Shown: positions 8,386 through 17,259, counted from the first letter of the stretch. The stretch: 64,000 nucleotides of DNA from Rhodococcus_F sp040656415 (GCF_040656415.1 NZ_JBFAMC010000002.1:310001-374000), one strand, 5' to 3'. A program made the numbers and translations. Notes: a model not told the origin generated them from the letters alone.

Positions 8386-8699
8386 CAGCGCATTCCTCCG
8401 CCAGATGTCTCCGGGATATGTTCGCCGACGCCGGACAGCTGCCGGCCATTCGCCTGGTCTGTGGCGGCGTAGTTGGCGTCGGAGGCCTGCACGACATCGG
8501 CAGCGTTCGCCGACGCCTGCGCCACGAACGACATTGCCTCTGCGAGTTCCACGAGCGCGTCACCGACCAGCGCGGTCGACGGTCCTGCGTTCGGCACACT
8601 GGGGGCCTTCGCGCCCAGGTCTTCTACCTCTCGAGCGTTGCGCGCAAGAATCTTCGCGGTCTCGTTGAGGTGTTCGACCTTCAAACCGTCCGTACTCAC
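8385..8699 (-). CDS. Small EspC-like/WXG-type ESX secretion partner
   Basis: This 104-residue all-helical protein has no cysteine or signal peptide. It starts MSTDGLKVEHLNETAKILAR and carries Y77-AAT-D81, the YxxxD/E motif that directs substrates to type VII secretion. Its size and layout resemble the EspC family (DUF2580-type). Its stop overlaps the start of the putative effector by one base, so the two are likely co-translated. I infer that it pairs with the effector N-terminus to form the exported complex, as WXG and LXG partners do. Confidence 0.6.
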   Translation of the reverse strand: MSTDGLKVEHLNETAKILARNAREVEDLGAKAPSVPNAGPSTALVGDALVELAEAMSFVAQASANAADVVQASDANYAATDQANGRQLSGVGEHIPETSGGGMR

Positions 8700-8734
8700 C
8701 AGCTGTTCCCTCTTCGTCTTACCGAGCCATACGG

Positions 8735-9076
8735 CTATTGCAGAAAGGACATCGGAATATGACTGCCGGGTTCTTCGTCGTCCCGGTCATCCGGCGCAAC
8801 TTCTCTTCGTGAGCCGGGCGGCATCTCGGCGTCGAGCAGAACCACGTCGTAGCCGGTCGAGCTCTTGATCTCGTCCAGGCCGTCGGAATTGACTGCCCCC
8901 CACGGCTGGCCTTCTCCGCAACACCTGGCCAACTGGGCGGGGGAGGTGTAGGCCGGTAGCGCCAGCCTGCCGTCAGGAAGGGTCCTCAGCTCCAACTGCA
9001 CCTGGCCGGACGCGCTCCGAGGCAGCATCGGCAAATACAACACGCCCCCGGCATGCCGCGACGACTGGTCAACCAT
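8735..9076 (-). CDS. SseB/SAV_915-like small protein heading the T7SS-type operon
   Basis: This 113-residue soluble protein has the pattern LPMLPRSASGQVQLELRTLP, then GRLALPAYTS, LARCCGEGQPW and DVVLLDAEMP, resembling SAV_915/SseB N-terminal-type proteins of actinomycetes. I choose the ATG at 9076 because GAGGGGGG lies just upstream; a GTG at 9094 is possible. It is 35 bp upstream of the EspC-like gene on the same strand and appears to be first in the operon. Family members are often next to secretion or polymorphic-toxin genes. Its role here is unknown; a chaperone-like function is only a guess. Confidence 0.6.
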   Translation of the reverse strand: MVDQSSRHAGGVLYLPMLPRSASGQVQLELRTLPDGRLALPAYTSPAQLARCCGEGQPWGAVNSDGLDEIKSSTGYDVVLLDAEMPPGSRREVAPDDRDDEEPGSHIPMSFLQ

Positions 9077-9286
9077 CGATCCCCCCTCGGTCACCTACTC
9101 GGCGAGTACCTTAACTATTGGTGTCTGTAATCACACGCGGCGGGTCACGCCACCGGGTCGAGTTCGGGGATCCCTGTACCCGGAACGAGTGCATCGGGGG
9201 GTATCGACGAGATTGCTGTCACCTTTTGGCGAGCAGGGACTACCAGAGGCTTACGTAAACGGCACGGTCGCTTACCCTGGTCTACC

Positions 9287-10516
9287 GTGACCGCTGCAAA
9301 CTCACAGACCACCTCCCCCGCGACGGCCGAGTCGGACTACGACCTCATCGTCGTCGGATCCGGATTCTTCGGACTGACGATCGCCGAGCGTGCAGCAACA
9401 CAGCTGGGCAAGCGCGTGCTCGTGCTAGAGCGTCGTCACCACCTCGGCGGCAACGCGTACTCGGAGGCCGAACCGGAGACCGGGATCGAGGTCCACAAGT
9501 ACGGTGCGCACCTGTTCCACACCTCCAACAAGAAGGTGTGGGACTACGTCACCCAGTTCACCGAGTTCACGAACTATCAGCACCGCGTCTTCGCGCTGCA
9601 CAAGGGCCAGGCGTACCAGTTCCCGATGGGTCTGGGCCTGGTGTCACAGTTCTTCGGCCGCTACTTCACCCCCGACGAGGCCCGCAAGCTCATTGCGGAG
9701 CAGGCCAGCGAAATTGATTCCAAGGACGCGGCGAACCTCGAGGAGAAGGCCATCTCGCTGATCGGCCGCCCGCTGTACGAGGCGTTCGTGCGTGACTACA
9801 CCGCCAAGCAGTGGCAGACAGACCCCAAGGAACTACCGGCGGGCAACATCACCCGTCTTCCGGTGCGGTACACGTTCGACAACCGCTACTTCAACGACAC
9901 GTACGAGGGCCTGCCCGTCGAGGGTTACACGGCCTGGCTGGAGAACATGGCCAAGGACCCCAAGATCGAGGTCCGGCTCGATATCGACTACTTCGAGGTC
10001 CGTGACGAACTGCGAGCCGCCAACCCCGACGCCCCCGTCGTCTACACCGGTCCGCTCGACCGGTACTTCGACTACGCAGAGGGTGAACTGGGATGGCGGA
10101 CCCTCGACTTCGAGACCGAGGTCCTGGAGACCGGTGACTTCCAGGGAACACCGGTGATGAACTACAACGACGCCGACGTGCCCTTCACGCGCATCCACGA
10201 GTTCCGCCACTTCCACCCGGAGCGGAATTACCCGAAGGACAAGACGGTGATCATGCGGGAGTACTCGCGGTTCGCCGAGAGCAAGGACGAGCCGTACTAC
10301 CCGATCAACACCCCCGAGGATCGTCGGAAGCTCGCCGCCTATCGGGAGCGCGCCAAGGCGGAGACCGCTGCGGAGAAGGTGCTGTTCGGTGGTCGCCTCG
10401 GCACGTATCAGTACCTGGACATGCACATGGCTATCGCTAGTGCCTTGTCGATGTTCGACAACTCCTTGCGCCCGCATCTCGAGACCGGTGCGCTGCTCGT
10501 AGAGGAGAGCGAATGA
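9287..10516 (+). CDS. glf: UDP-galactopyranose mutase
   Basis: This enzyme converts UDP-galactopyranose to UDP-galactofuranose, the donor for arabinogalactan galactan. The 409-residue protein has an FAD-binding N-terminus (VVGSGFFGLTIAERAA, then LGKRVLVLERRHHLGGNAYS). Typical Glf motifs follow: KYGAHLFHTSNKKVW, YTAKQWQTDPKELP, FNDTYEGLPVEGYTAW and RIHEFRHFHPER. It starts at the GTG at 9287. The stop overlaps the ATG of glfT2 (ATGA), as expected for the mycobacterial Rv3809c-Rv3808c pair, so precursor and polymerase are co-expressed. It is cytoplasmic. Confidence 0.97.
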   Translation: MTAANSQTTSPATAESDYDLIVVGSGFFGLTIAERAATQLGKRVLVLERRHHLGGNAYSEAEPETGIEVHKYGAHLFHTSNKKVWDYVTQFTEFTNYQHRVFALHKGQAYQFPMGLGLVSQFFGRYFTPDEARKLIAEQASEIDSKDAANLEEKAISLIGRPLYEAFVRDYTAKQWQTDPKELPAGNITRLPVRYTFDNRYFNDTYEGLPVEGYTAWLENMAKDPKIEVRLDIDYFEVRDELRAANPDAPVVYTGPLDRYFDYAEGELGWRTLDFETEVLETGDFQGTPVMNYNDADVPFTRIHEFRHFHPERNYPKDKTVIMREYSRFAESKDEPYYPINTPEDRRKLAAYRERAKAETAAEKVLFGGRLGTYQYLDMHMAIASALSMFDNSLRPHLETGALLVEESE

Positions 10517-12429
10517 GCCCTCGCCATCTGCTCGCCGCCGAAGAATCCAGCGGCGAGGTCGAACTACTCGGCAAGGCGCTTCTTCAGCGGGTGATTCTGC
10601 CGCGCCCCGGCGAACCACTGGACGTGCGCACCCTCTACCTGGAGGAAGCCAAGACGAACAGTCGCCGGGCGCACTCGGTGTCACGGACTTCGCTGTCGCT
10701 GGGCGCCGAGTCCGAAGTGTCGTTCTGTAGCTACTTCAACGCGTTCCCGGCCAGTTACTGGCGCCGGTGGAGCACCTTGACATCGGTGGTGCTGCGGCTG
10801 GAGTTGTCCGGTCACGGGCGTATCGACGTGTATCGGTCGAAGGCCGATTCCTCCCGAATTCACGTGGAGGGCCGCGAGTTCCAGGACGACGAGGCCGCCA
10901 TCGAGTTCGAGATCGACCTCGGCCCGTTCGAGGACGGCGGCTGGATCTGGTTCGACATCACCTCGGACACCGAGGTGATGCTCGAGAGTGCAGGCTGGTT
11001 CGCACCTGTCGACGCACCTGGCGAGGCCACCGTGGCGGTGGGTATCCCCACGTTCAACCGACCTGCCGACTGTGTGAAGGCGCTGGTGGCACTGGCTTCG
11101 GACGAGTTGGTGATGGACGTTGTCAAAGCCGTCATCGTTCCGGACCAGGGCACCCGCAAGGTCAAGGACGAGAACGGTTTTGCCGAGGTCGCCACAGCTT
11201 TCGGTGACCGGCTGGCGATCCACGACCAGGCCAACCTCGGTGGGTCGGGCGGCTACAGCCGAATCATGTACGAGGCGCTGAAGACCACGGACTGTCAGCA
11301 CATCTTGTTCATGGACGACGATATCGAGATCGAACCCGATTCGATCCTGCGCGCGCTCGCCATGTCCCGGTTTGCCAAGACTCCCATGCTGGTGGGCGGG
11401 CAGATGCTCAACCTGCAGGAGCGTAGTCACCTGCACACGATGGGCGAAGTGGTCGACCGCAGCATCTTCATGTGGACCGCCGCTCCCAACGTCGAGTACG
11501 ACCATGACTTCTCCCGGCACCCGCTGAGTGATCGTGAGAACTCGAAGCTGCTACACCGCCGCATCGACGTCGACTTCAACGGCTGGTGGATGTGCATGAT
11601 CCCGCGGGAGGCTGCGGAGAGGCTCGGGCAGCCGTTGCCGCTGTTCATCAAGTGGGACGACGCCGAGTACGGCTTGCGGGCCCGCGAGGCCGGCTACCCG
11701 ACGATCACCATGCCCGGCGCTGCGATCTGGCACATGGCATGGAGCGACAAGGATGACGCCATCGACTGGCAGGCGTACTTTCACCTGCGAAACCGACTTG
11801 TCGTAGCGGCCCTGCACATGCCGGGCAACGGGCGCGGCCTCGTCATCAATACGGTCAAGGCCACGATCAAACACCTGCTGTGCCTCGAATACTCCACCGT
11901 GGCGATCCAGAACCAGGCCATCGCCGACTTCCTGCAGGGCCCGGAACACATTTTCGAATTGCTGCCCACGGCACTCGGCAACGTTCATGCGATGCGCAAG
12001 GAGTTCCCCGACGCAGTGGTCCTGCCGTCATCGACGAGCCTGCCGATGCCTTCCGGTGCCGGTGTCGGCGCCGTCGGTGAGCCCCACAACCCGCTTGCAA
12101 AGGTCGTCCGGCTCGGCAAAGGCCTGCTTCACAACGTCAAGCCCGTTGCCCAAGAGCATCATGAGCGCCCGCAGCTGAACGTGCCCACGTTGGACGCGCG
12201 CTGGTTCCTGCTGTCACAGGTGGACGGTGTCACGGTCACGACCGCCGACGGCAGGGGAGTCGTCTACCGCAAGCGCAACCCAAAGCAGGCGCTGGAATTG
12301 CTGAAGGAAGCCTTGCGGTTGCGCCGCGAACTGGCTCAGCGGTTCCCGGATCTCAAGCGCGAGTACCAGGACGCCGTTCCTGCGTTGACCAGTAAGGAGA
12401 GGTGGGAACGTGTCTTCGGCATCGCGTGA
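10513..12429 (+). CDS. glfT2: Galactofuranosyltransferase GlfT2
   Basis: This is the bifunctional beta-1,5/1,6 galactofuranosyltransferase that polymerises galactan on the decaprenyl-linked acceptor. The 638 residues match the family length. A beta-sandwich N-terminal domain precedes a GT-A fold. The metal-binding Asp cluster is FMDDDIEIE (D268-D270), followed by catalytic-region WDD (D382-D383) and the metal-ligand His in WHMAWSD (H407). A helical C-terminal domain follows. It overlaps glf by 4 bp and the downstream phosphatase by 20 bp, so all are one operon. Confidence 0.96.
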   Translation: MSPRHLLAAEESSGEVELLGKALLQRVILPRPGEPLDVRTLYLEEAKTNSRRAHSVSRTSLSLGAESEVSFCSYFNAFPASYWRRWSTLTSVVLRLELSGHGRIDVYRSKADSSRIHVEGREFQDDEAAIEFEIDLGPFEDGGWIWFDITSDTEVMLESAGWFAPVDAPGEATVAVGIPTFNRPADCVKALVALASDELVMDVVKAVIVPDQGTRKVKDENGFAEVATAFGDRLAIHDQANLGGSGGYSRIMYEALKTTDCQHILFMDDDIEIEPDSILRALAMSRFAKTPMLVGGQMLNLQERSHLHTMGEVVDRSIFMWTAAPNVEYDHDFSRHPLSDRENSKLLHRRIDVDFNGWWMCMIPREAAERLGQPLPLFIKWDDAEYGLRAREAGYPTITMPGAAIWHMAWSDKDDAIDWQAYFHLRNRLVVAALHMPGNGRGLVINTVKATIKHLLCLEYSTVAIQNQAIADFLQGPEHIFELLPTALGNVHAMRKEFPDAVVLPSSTSLPMPSGAGVGAVGEPHNPLAKVVRLGKGLLHNVKPVAQEHHERPQLNVPTLDARWFLLSQVDGVTVTTADGRGVVYRKRNPKQALELLKEALRLRRELAQRFPDLKREYQDAVPALTSKERWERVFGIA

Positions 12430-12928
12430 GGTCAAGATCCTTCAGACTGTGCAGGCGACGATCGCGAGCAAGCCCGCAGTCGTGGCCACCGCACGAGGGA
12501 TGTCCCACTTCGGGGAGCATGCCCTCGGCTGGGTGGGGCTCGCCGGTGTCGGCGCAGTTCTCGACAAGCCGCGGCGACGCCAGTGGGTAGGGGCCGCGGT
12601 CGGTGCGGTGGGCGCCCACGCGGCTTCGATCGCGATCAAGCGTGTCGTCCGCAGGCCCCGGCCCGATGATCCGTCGATCCAGGTCAACGTGTCTACGCCC
12701 AGCAAGTTGAGCTTCCCCTCCTCGCACGCCACGTCCACGACTGCTGCCGCCGTGCTGCTCGGGCGCCTCACCGGGTTACCCTTGCCTGCTGTGTTGGTAC
12801 CGCCGATGCTGCTCTCCCGTCTCGTTCTGGGAGTGCACTACCCGACCGATGTGCTTGCCGGATCTGCCCTGGGGGCCGCCTCCGCGGTCGCAGTGCTCAA
12901 GGCCGAGCAGAAGTTTGGAGAGAAATGA
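12410..12928 (+). CDS. PAP2-family membrane phosphatase (Rv3807c-like, probable DPPR phosphatase)
   Basis: This 172-residue membrane protein carries the three PAP2 signatures in order: KRVVRRPRP, SFPSSHATS and SRLVLGVHYPTD. In mycobacteria and corynebacteria the gene at this position is proposed to dephosphorylate decaprenylphosphoryl-5-phosphoribose, the step after UbiA on the way to decaprenyl-phospho-arabinose. That substrate is inferred from position. The GTG start at 12410 has AGGAGAGGTGG upstream and overlaps glfT2 by 20 bp. The stop overlaps the ubiA ATG by 4 bp. Confidence 0.9.
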   Translation: MSSASREVKILQTVQATIASKPAVVATARGMSHFGEHALGWVGLAGVGAVLDKPRRRQWVGAAVGAVGAHAASIAIKRVVRRPRPDDPSIQVNVSTPSKLSFPSSHATSTTAAAVLLGRLTGLPLPAVLVPPMLLSRLVLGVHYPTDVLAGSALGAASAVAVLKAEQKFGEK

Positions 12929-13830
12929 GCGAGGAACCGGCTGTCGCCACCGGACCCCCGTCGTCCCTGGCGGCAGGCATCGTCAAGGCAGTCCGCCCGC
13001 GTCAATGGGTCAAGAACGTTCTGGTCCTCGCAGCTCCCGTCGCAGCTGGAACAGCGACGGAATCGGGTGTCCTGATCTCCGTTGCGATCGCTTTCGTCGT
13101 GTTCTGCATGGCGGCATCGGGAATCTACCTCGTAAACGATGCGCTGGACGTCGAAGCGGACCGTGCGCATCCCACCAAGCAGTTCCGCCCGATTGCCGCG
13201 GGTGTGCTCCCTGTCAATGTGGCGTACGGGTTGTCGGTCGTGCTGCTCGTCGGCTCCATAGCTCTGTCGTTCGCCGCCAATTGGCAGCTCGCGGTCGTGA
13301 TGGCCGTCTACATCGGCATTCAACTGTCGTACTGCTTCGGTCTCAAACATCAGGCCGTGCTCGACATCTGCATCGTCTCGTCCGGGTTCCTCCTGCGAGC
13401 CATCGCAGGCGGTGTGGCTGCCGAAATCGACCTGTCTCAGTGGTTCCTGTTGGTCATGGCGTTCGGCTCGCTGTTCATGGCGGCAGGCAAGCGGTACGCG
13501 GAACTGCAGCTTGCCGAGCGCACGGGCGCGAAAATCCGTAGGGCGCTGGAGAACTACACCACGACCTACCTGCGTTTCGTCTGGACGCTCAGCGCCACCG
13601 CCGTGGTGCTCTGTTACGGACTCTGGGCGTTCCAGCAGGACGACGTGAAGGGCACCAACTGGTACGCAATCTCCATGGTGCCGTTCACCATTGCGATCCT
13701 GCGTTACGCCGTCGATGTCGACGGCGGCGAAGCAGGAGAGCCCGAAGAAATCGCGCTCGGCGACCGTGTGCTCCAGCTTCTCGCGGTTGCCTGGATCGGG
13801 GTGGTGGGTGTCGCTGTCTACCTCGTCTGA
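12925..13830 (+). CDS. ubiA: Decaprenyl-phosphate phosphoribosyltransferase (DPPR synthase)
   Basis: This is a UbiA-superfamily prenyl-phosphate transferase that joins decaprenyl phosphate to phosphoribose pyrophosphate, the first committed step to the arabinan donor. The 301 residues contain several transmembrane helices. The first Asp-rich motif is NDALDVEADRAHPTKQFRP and the second region is YAELQLAERTGAKIRR. It starts with an ATG overlapping the phosphatase stop. Mutations in mycobacterial ubiA contribute to ethambutol resistance; nothing here suggests an altered site. It precedes aftB as in M. tuberculosis. Confidence 0.95.
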   Translation: MSEEPAVATGPPSSLAAGIVKAVRPRQWVKNVLVLAAPVAAGTATESGVLISVAIAFVVFCMAASGIYLVNDALDVEADRAHPTKQFRPIAAGVLPVNVAYGLSVVLLVGSIALSFAANWQLAVVMAVYIGIQLSYCFGLKHQAVLDICIVSSGFLLRAIAGGVAAEIDLSQWFLLVMAFGSLFMAAGKRYAELQLAERTGAKIRRALENYTTTYLRFVWTLSATAVVLCYGLWAFQQDDVKGTNWYAISMVPFTIAILRYAVDVDGGEAGEPEEIALGDRVLQLLAVAWIGVVGVAVYLV

Positions 13831-13864
13831 TTTGGAAGCCGGCACCGAGGAGTCGGAAGCCGCC

Positions 13865-15742
13865 GTGGAGCAGACCACCGCACGTCAGTGGACCACCTCG
13901 TCCAGGGTGGTCTTCCTTTCAGGTGTCCTCGTCTCAGCTCTCCTGATGTTCTGGGGTGCCTGGGAACGTCGGTGGATCGCCGACGACGGCCTCATCGTGC
14001 TGCGCACGGTTCGCAACCTGCTCGCGGGCAACGGTCCCGTCTTCAACGAGGGCGAGCGCGTCGAGACGAACACGAGCACCGCGTGGACGTACATCGTCTA
14101 CGTGTTCAGTTGGCTGTCCCAGGTACGGCTCGAGTACGTCGTTCTGACGGTCGCGCTGGTCCTGTGCACGTCGGCAATCGTGCTCGCCATGTTCGGCGCG
14201 GCGCGGCTGTACCGGCATGGATCGTTGGTGTCGGGCGGCACGTTGTTCCTCATGCCTGCAGGCGTGCTCGTCTACATCGCGATGCCCCCGGCTCGCGACT
14301 TCGCGACCTCAGGGCTGGAGAGCTCCCTTGTGATCTTCTGGATCGCGCTGCTCTGGCTGTTGCTGATCAGGTGGAGTCAAGCCAAGACTCCGTCGACCAC
14401 ATCGGTGCTGCTTCTCGCGCTCATAGCGGGGTTGGGACCACTGGTGCGTCCCGAAATGACGATTCTCGCGGCCATGTCGTTGGCGATGATCTTCTTCGCG
14501 CCCGGCCTCACTCTGAGGGTGCGCTTGTCGATGGTGGCTGTTGCGGGCATCGTCCCGGTGGGTTACCAGATCTGGCGCATGGGTTACTACGCCCTCCCGT
14601 ACCCCAACACCGCTGTCTCCAAGGACGCCGGTGGCGCCAAATGGGCGCAGGGGTTCGCTTACCTGTGGAATTTCGTCGGCCCGTACCTACTGTGGCTGCC
14701 CCTGCTGTTCCTCTTGGTCGGTGCGGTGATCATCTACCGAGGCCGGGACAAGCTCCTTGAAAGTGGTGTTCGTCACACTAGTGCTAACCGGATCGACCGT
14801 GCGCGCGCATCGCTGCGGACACCAAAGGCCGTCGTCGTTTTCATTCTCGTCAGCGGCTTGCTCCTCGGTCTCTACTCACTGCGAGTGGGCGGCGACTTCA
14901 TGCACGGCCGCGTTCTGCTTCCCGTCCTCTTTTGCTTCATCCTTCCCGTGGCAGTTGTCCCGGTGCGAATTCCGGATCGGTCCTCTTGGGGACGTAATCG
15001 GGAATCATCGATTTTCCTGGCGACTGCATTTCTGTGGGTCGGCACGGTGGTGTGGGCCTTTTTTGCGGCGAATACCACGGGAATGCCGGAAGGTGCCGTT
15101 GTCGGGCGTTCCGGAATCGTGGACGAACGGGCGTTCTACGTTCTGAATACCGGCCACACGCACCCGATCCGAGCCGAGGACTACCTCGACTACCCGCGCA
15201 TGCGTGCCATGCTTCAGGCCATCTCGAACACCCCCGACGGCGGTCTGCTCATCCCAGCAGGCGACTTTACGTATTGGTTCGTCGACCCACCGCCCCTACC
15301 GATTCCGGACGGTGGCGCAGGACACACGGTTTACTTCCTGAACCTCGGCATGACGAGTATGAACGTCGGCCTCGATGTCCGGGTCCTCGACCAGATGGGG
15401 TTGGCGTATCCACTTGCCGCGCACACCGAGCGCCTGGACGACGGCCGGATCGGTCACGACAAGAACCTGTACCCCGACTGGGTCGTGGTGGATACCGGAA
15501 TGAACGAAAAGCATCCGTGGATGCCCGCATTCTTGGACGAGGAATGGGTAGCGGAAGCGAGGGTCGCGATCACGTGCCCTGAGACGCAGGAATTGTTGAC
15601 GTCGTATAGGTCTGAACTGACCTGGGCGCGATTCAAGCAGAATTTGAAAGAGGCATTCGACTTCGCGAGTTATCGGTTCGATCGAGTTCCGGCATACGAA
15701 ATTCAAAGGTGCAATCTAGAGCCGCCGTTCCCCGGACCTTGA
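13865..15742 (+). CDS. aftB: Terminal beta-1,2-arabinofuranosyltransferase AftB
   Basis: This is a GT-C membrane glycosyltransferase that adds the terminal beta-Araf residues to which mycolates are attached. The 625 residues have about ten transmembrane helices. The N-terminal loop WERRWIADDGLIVLRTVRNL contains the conserved Asp pair. VETNTSTAWTY follows, and a periplasmic C-terminal domain includes MPEGAVVGRSGIVDERAF. The start is uncertain. GTG 13865 has GGAAG and GAGGAG upstream and gives the family's usual length; GTG 13808 would overlap ubiA by 23 bp. The gene follows the conserved order after ubiA. Confidence 0.93.
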   Translation: MEQTTARQWTTSSRVVFLSGVLVSALLMFWGAWERRWIADDGLIVLRTVRNLLAGNGPVFNEGERVETNTSTAWTYIVYVFSWLSQVRLEYVVLTVALVLCTSAIVLAMFGAARLYRHGSLVSGGTLFLMPAGVLVYIAMPPARDFATSGLESSLVIFWIALLWLLLIRWSQAKTPSTTSVLLLALIAGLGPLVRPEMTILAAMSLAMIFFAPGLTLRVRLSMVAVAGIVPVGYQIWRMGYYALPYPNTAVSKDAGGAKWAQGFAYLWNFVGPYLLWLPLLFLLVGAVIIYRGRDKLLESGVRHTSANRIDRARASLRTPKAVVVFILVSGLLLGLYSLRVGGDFMHGRVLLPVLFCFILPVAVVPVRIPDRSSWGRNRESSIFLATAFLWVGTVVWAFFAANTTGMPEGAVVGRSGIVDERAFYVLNTGHTHPIRAEDYLDYPRMRAMLQAISNTPDGGLLIPAGDFTYWFVDPPPLPIPDGGAGHTVYFLNLGMTSMNVGLDVRVLDQMGLAYPLAAHTERLDDGRIGHDKNLYPDWVVVDTGMNEKHPWMPAFLDEEWVAEARVAITCPETQELLTSYRSELTWARFKQNLKEAFDFASYRFDRVPAYEIQRCNLEPPFPGP

Positions 15743-16075
15743 CAGCAGGGCGCGCCCTGTGCACCGACGTTTCGGTGTGGTACCAGCTGGATCTCGAGCC
15801 CTGAAGATCGCATCTCGTTCATGTAACAATGGGTTCGTCGGCGATGATCCATACCGATGAGAGTGAGCGGTGACGGCGTTCGGGGCCCTCGAAGGGGCTT
15901 GTCGAACGATTGCCCGGGACCTTCCCGTGGCATCCAGTCCACCGACAGCAGTGCGACTCGGAAGAGGTCCGCTGCCGCCCCGGGAACGTCCTGGGTCGGA
16001 GATTCGCCTGTTCCCGACGGAATCCGCGGGAGCCGCCCATAGCGGAGTCCGCAGACGAAGAGAGCGAGCAGTTTC
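15743..16075. other. Intergenic region between aftB and the first mycolyltransferase
   Basis: This 333-bp stretch has no credible gene. A 14-bp perfect palindrome (CAGGGCGCGCCCTG, 15746-15759) and a 6-bp stem with CGTT loop (15762-15777) follow the aftB stop and may slow or end transcription. The rest probably holds the promoter of the next gene, but I cannot point to clear boxes. Confidence 0.5.
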
Positions 16076-17086
16076 ATGCGTTTTTCCCGACCGAGGTTGT
16101 TTCATCGCCTCAAGCAGCGTGCGATGGCCGTCGGTGCCCTCGCGTTGGTACTGCCCGTAGGCGCTGGAATCGTCGGTGGAGCCGGCGCTGTAGCAGCACC
16201 GACCCATGCGGGGCCCGCTCGCACCGTGCCGGCGGGCGGTTATGAAGAACTGTGGGTTCCCTCCCCCATGGGCAATATCAAGGTCCAGGTCCAATGGGCG
16301 TCGCGCGGCGGCAACGCCGCGCTGTACCTGCTGGACGGACTGCGTGCCCGGAACGACCGCAACGCGTGGACCTTCGAGACCAACGCTCTGGACGAGTTCC
16401 GTGACAACAACTTGACTCTGGTGATGCCTGTCGGCGGAGAGTCCAGCTTCTATACCGACTGGTATGCACCGTCCAATACGAACGGACAGAGGTTCACCTA
16501 CAAGTGGGAGACGTTCCTTACCGAGGAGCTTCCTCAGTTCCTTGCGAATTACGGTGTCTCACCCACCAACAATGCCGTCCTCGGTCTGTCGATGGGTGGT
16601 ACCGCTGCCCTGACGCTTGCCGCATACCACCGCGAACAATTCAAGTACGCGGGTTCGCTGTCCGGATACCTCAATATCTCCGCACCGGGGATGCGCGAGG
16701 CGATTCGATTGGCAATGCTCGACGCCGGCGGATACAACGTCGACTCGATGTGGGGTCCTCCCTGGGACTCGGCGTGGCTGCGCAACGACCCCTTCGTATT
16801 CGCACCGCAGCTGAGGGGCCTGCCGATGTTCATCATGGCTGCCAGTGGTCTGCCTGGGCAGTTCGACCGCCCGGCTTCGCTGGTCGGCGCCTTCAACACT
16901 GTCAACGCCATGGGGCTGGAAGCCCTCGCTCTGGCCAACACGCGTGCATTTCAGGCGCGTCTGAATTCGCTGGGCATACCGGCAACCTACGATTTCCCCG
17001 CAACCGGTACACATTCGTGGCCGTATTGGGGTGAGGGGTTGGCGAAGGCCCGTCCCCAGATTCTCGACACCATGAACGCCTGGTGA
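16076..17086 (+). CDS. Mycolyltransferase, antigen 85 family (copy 1)
   Basis: This is a secreted trehalose or arabinogalactan mycolyltransferase. The 336 residues begin with a signal peptide (AMAVGALALVLPVGAGIVGG, cleavage near AVAAP). An alpha/beta-hydrolase fold follows, with MPVGGESSFYTDWY, the nucleophile in GLSMGGTAALTLAAYH (S172), SGYLNISAPGMREAI and the catalytic His in GTHSWPYW (H313). It starts at the ATG at 16076. Its position after aftB matches fbpA in M. tuberculosis. It transfers mycolic acids from trehalose monomycolate at the outer face of the cell wall. Confidence 0.93.
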   Translation: MRFSRPRLFHRLKQRAMAVGALALVLPVGAGIVGGAGAVAAPTHAGPARTVPAGGYEELWVPSPMGNIKVQVQWASRGGNAALYLLDGLRARNDRNAWTFETNALDEFRDNNLTLVMPVGGESSFYTDWYAPSNTNGQRFTYKWETFLTEELPQFLANYGVSPTNNAVLGLSMGGTAALTLAAYHREQFKYAGSLSGYLNISAPGMREAIRLAMLDAGGYNVDSMWGPPWDSAWLRNDPFVFAPQLRGLPMFIMAASGLPGQFDRPASLVGAFNTVNAMGLEALALANTRAFQARLNSLGIPATYDFPATGTHSWPYWGEGLAKARPQILDTMNAW

Positions 17087-17108
17087 CCTGAGGCCGCACC
17101 TTCCGCGG

Positions 17109-17145
17109 ATGCCACTGCGCCCGATGGGCGTGGTGGCATTCTTTC
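17109..17145 (+). terminator. Likely rho-independent terminator after mycolyltransferase copy 1
   Basis: Two 14-nt arms (17109-17122 and 17126-17139) pair with two mismatches around a GAT loop and are followed by TCTTTC. It lies 22 bp after the stop of the first mycolyltransferase. Confidence 0.6.
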
Positions 17146-17219
17146 GATCCGGTCAGGCCTGAGCCAATTCAACCCAGATGTGTGCAACGGCATGGTATGT
17201 CAGTAGGGTAACCCCGTCG

Positions 17220-17259
17220 AGACGCCACCCGCGCAGCTGTCGCTGTTCGGGTGGCGTCT
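17220..17259 (+). terminator. Perfect 12-bp hairpin upstream of mycolyltransferase copy 2
   Basis: The arms AGACGCCACCCG (17220-17231) and CGGGTGGCGTCT (17248-17259) are perfectly complementary around a 16-nt loop, with no T-run. It sits 80 bp before the second mycolyltransferase ATG. It may be a second terminator or a structured 5' leader. Confidence 0.45.

Noticed and set aside
15703..16077. 124-codon minus-strand frame in the aftB-mycolyltransferase gap
   Set aside because: It has no domain, overlaps the aftB 3' end, and lacks a convincing start.
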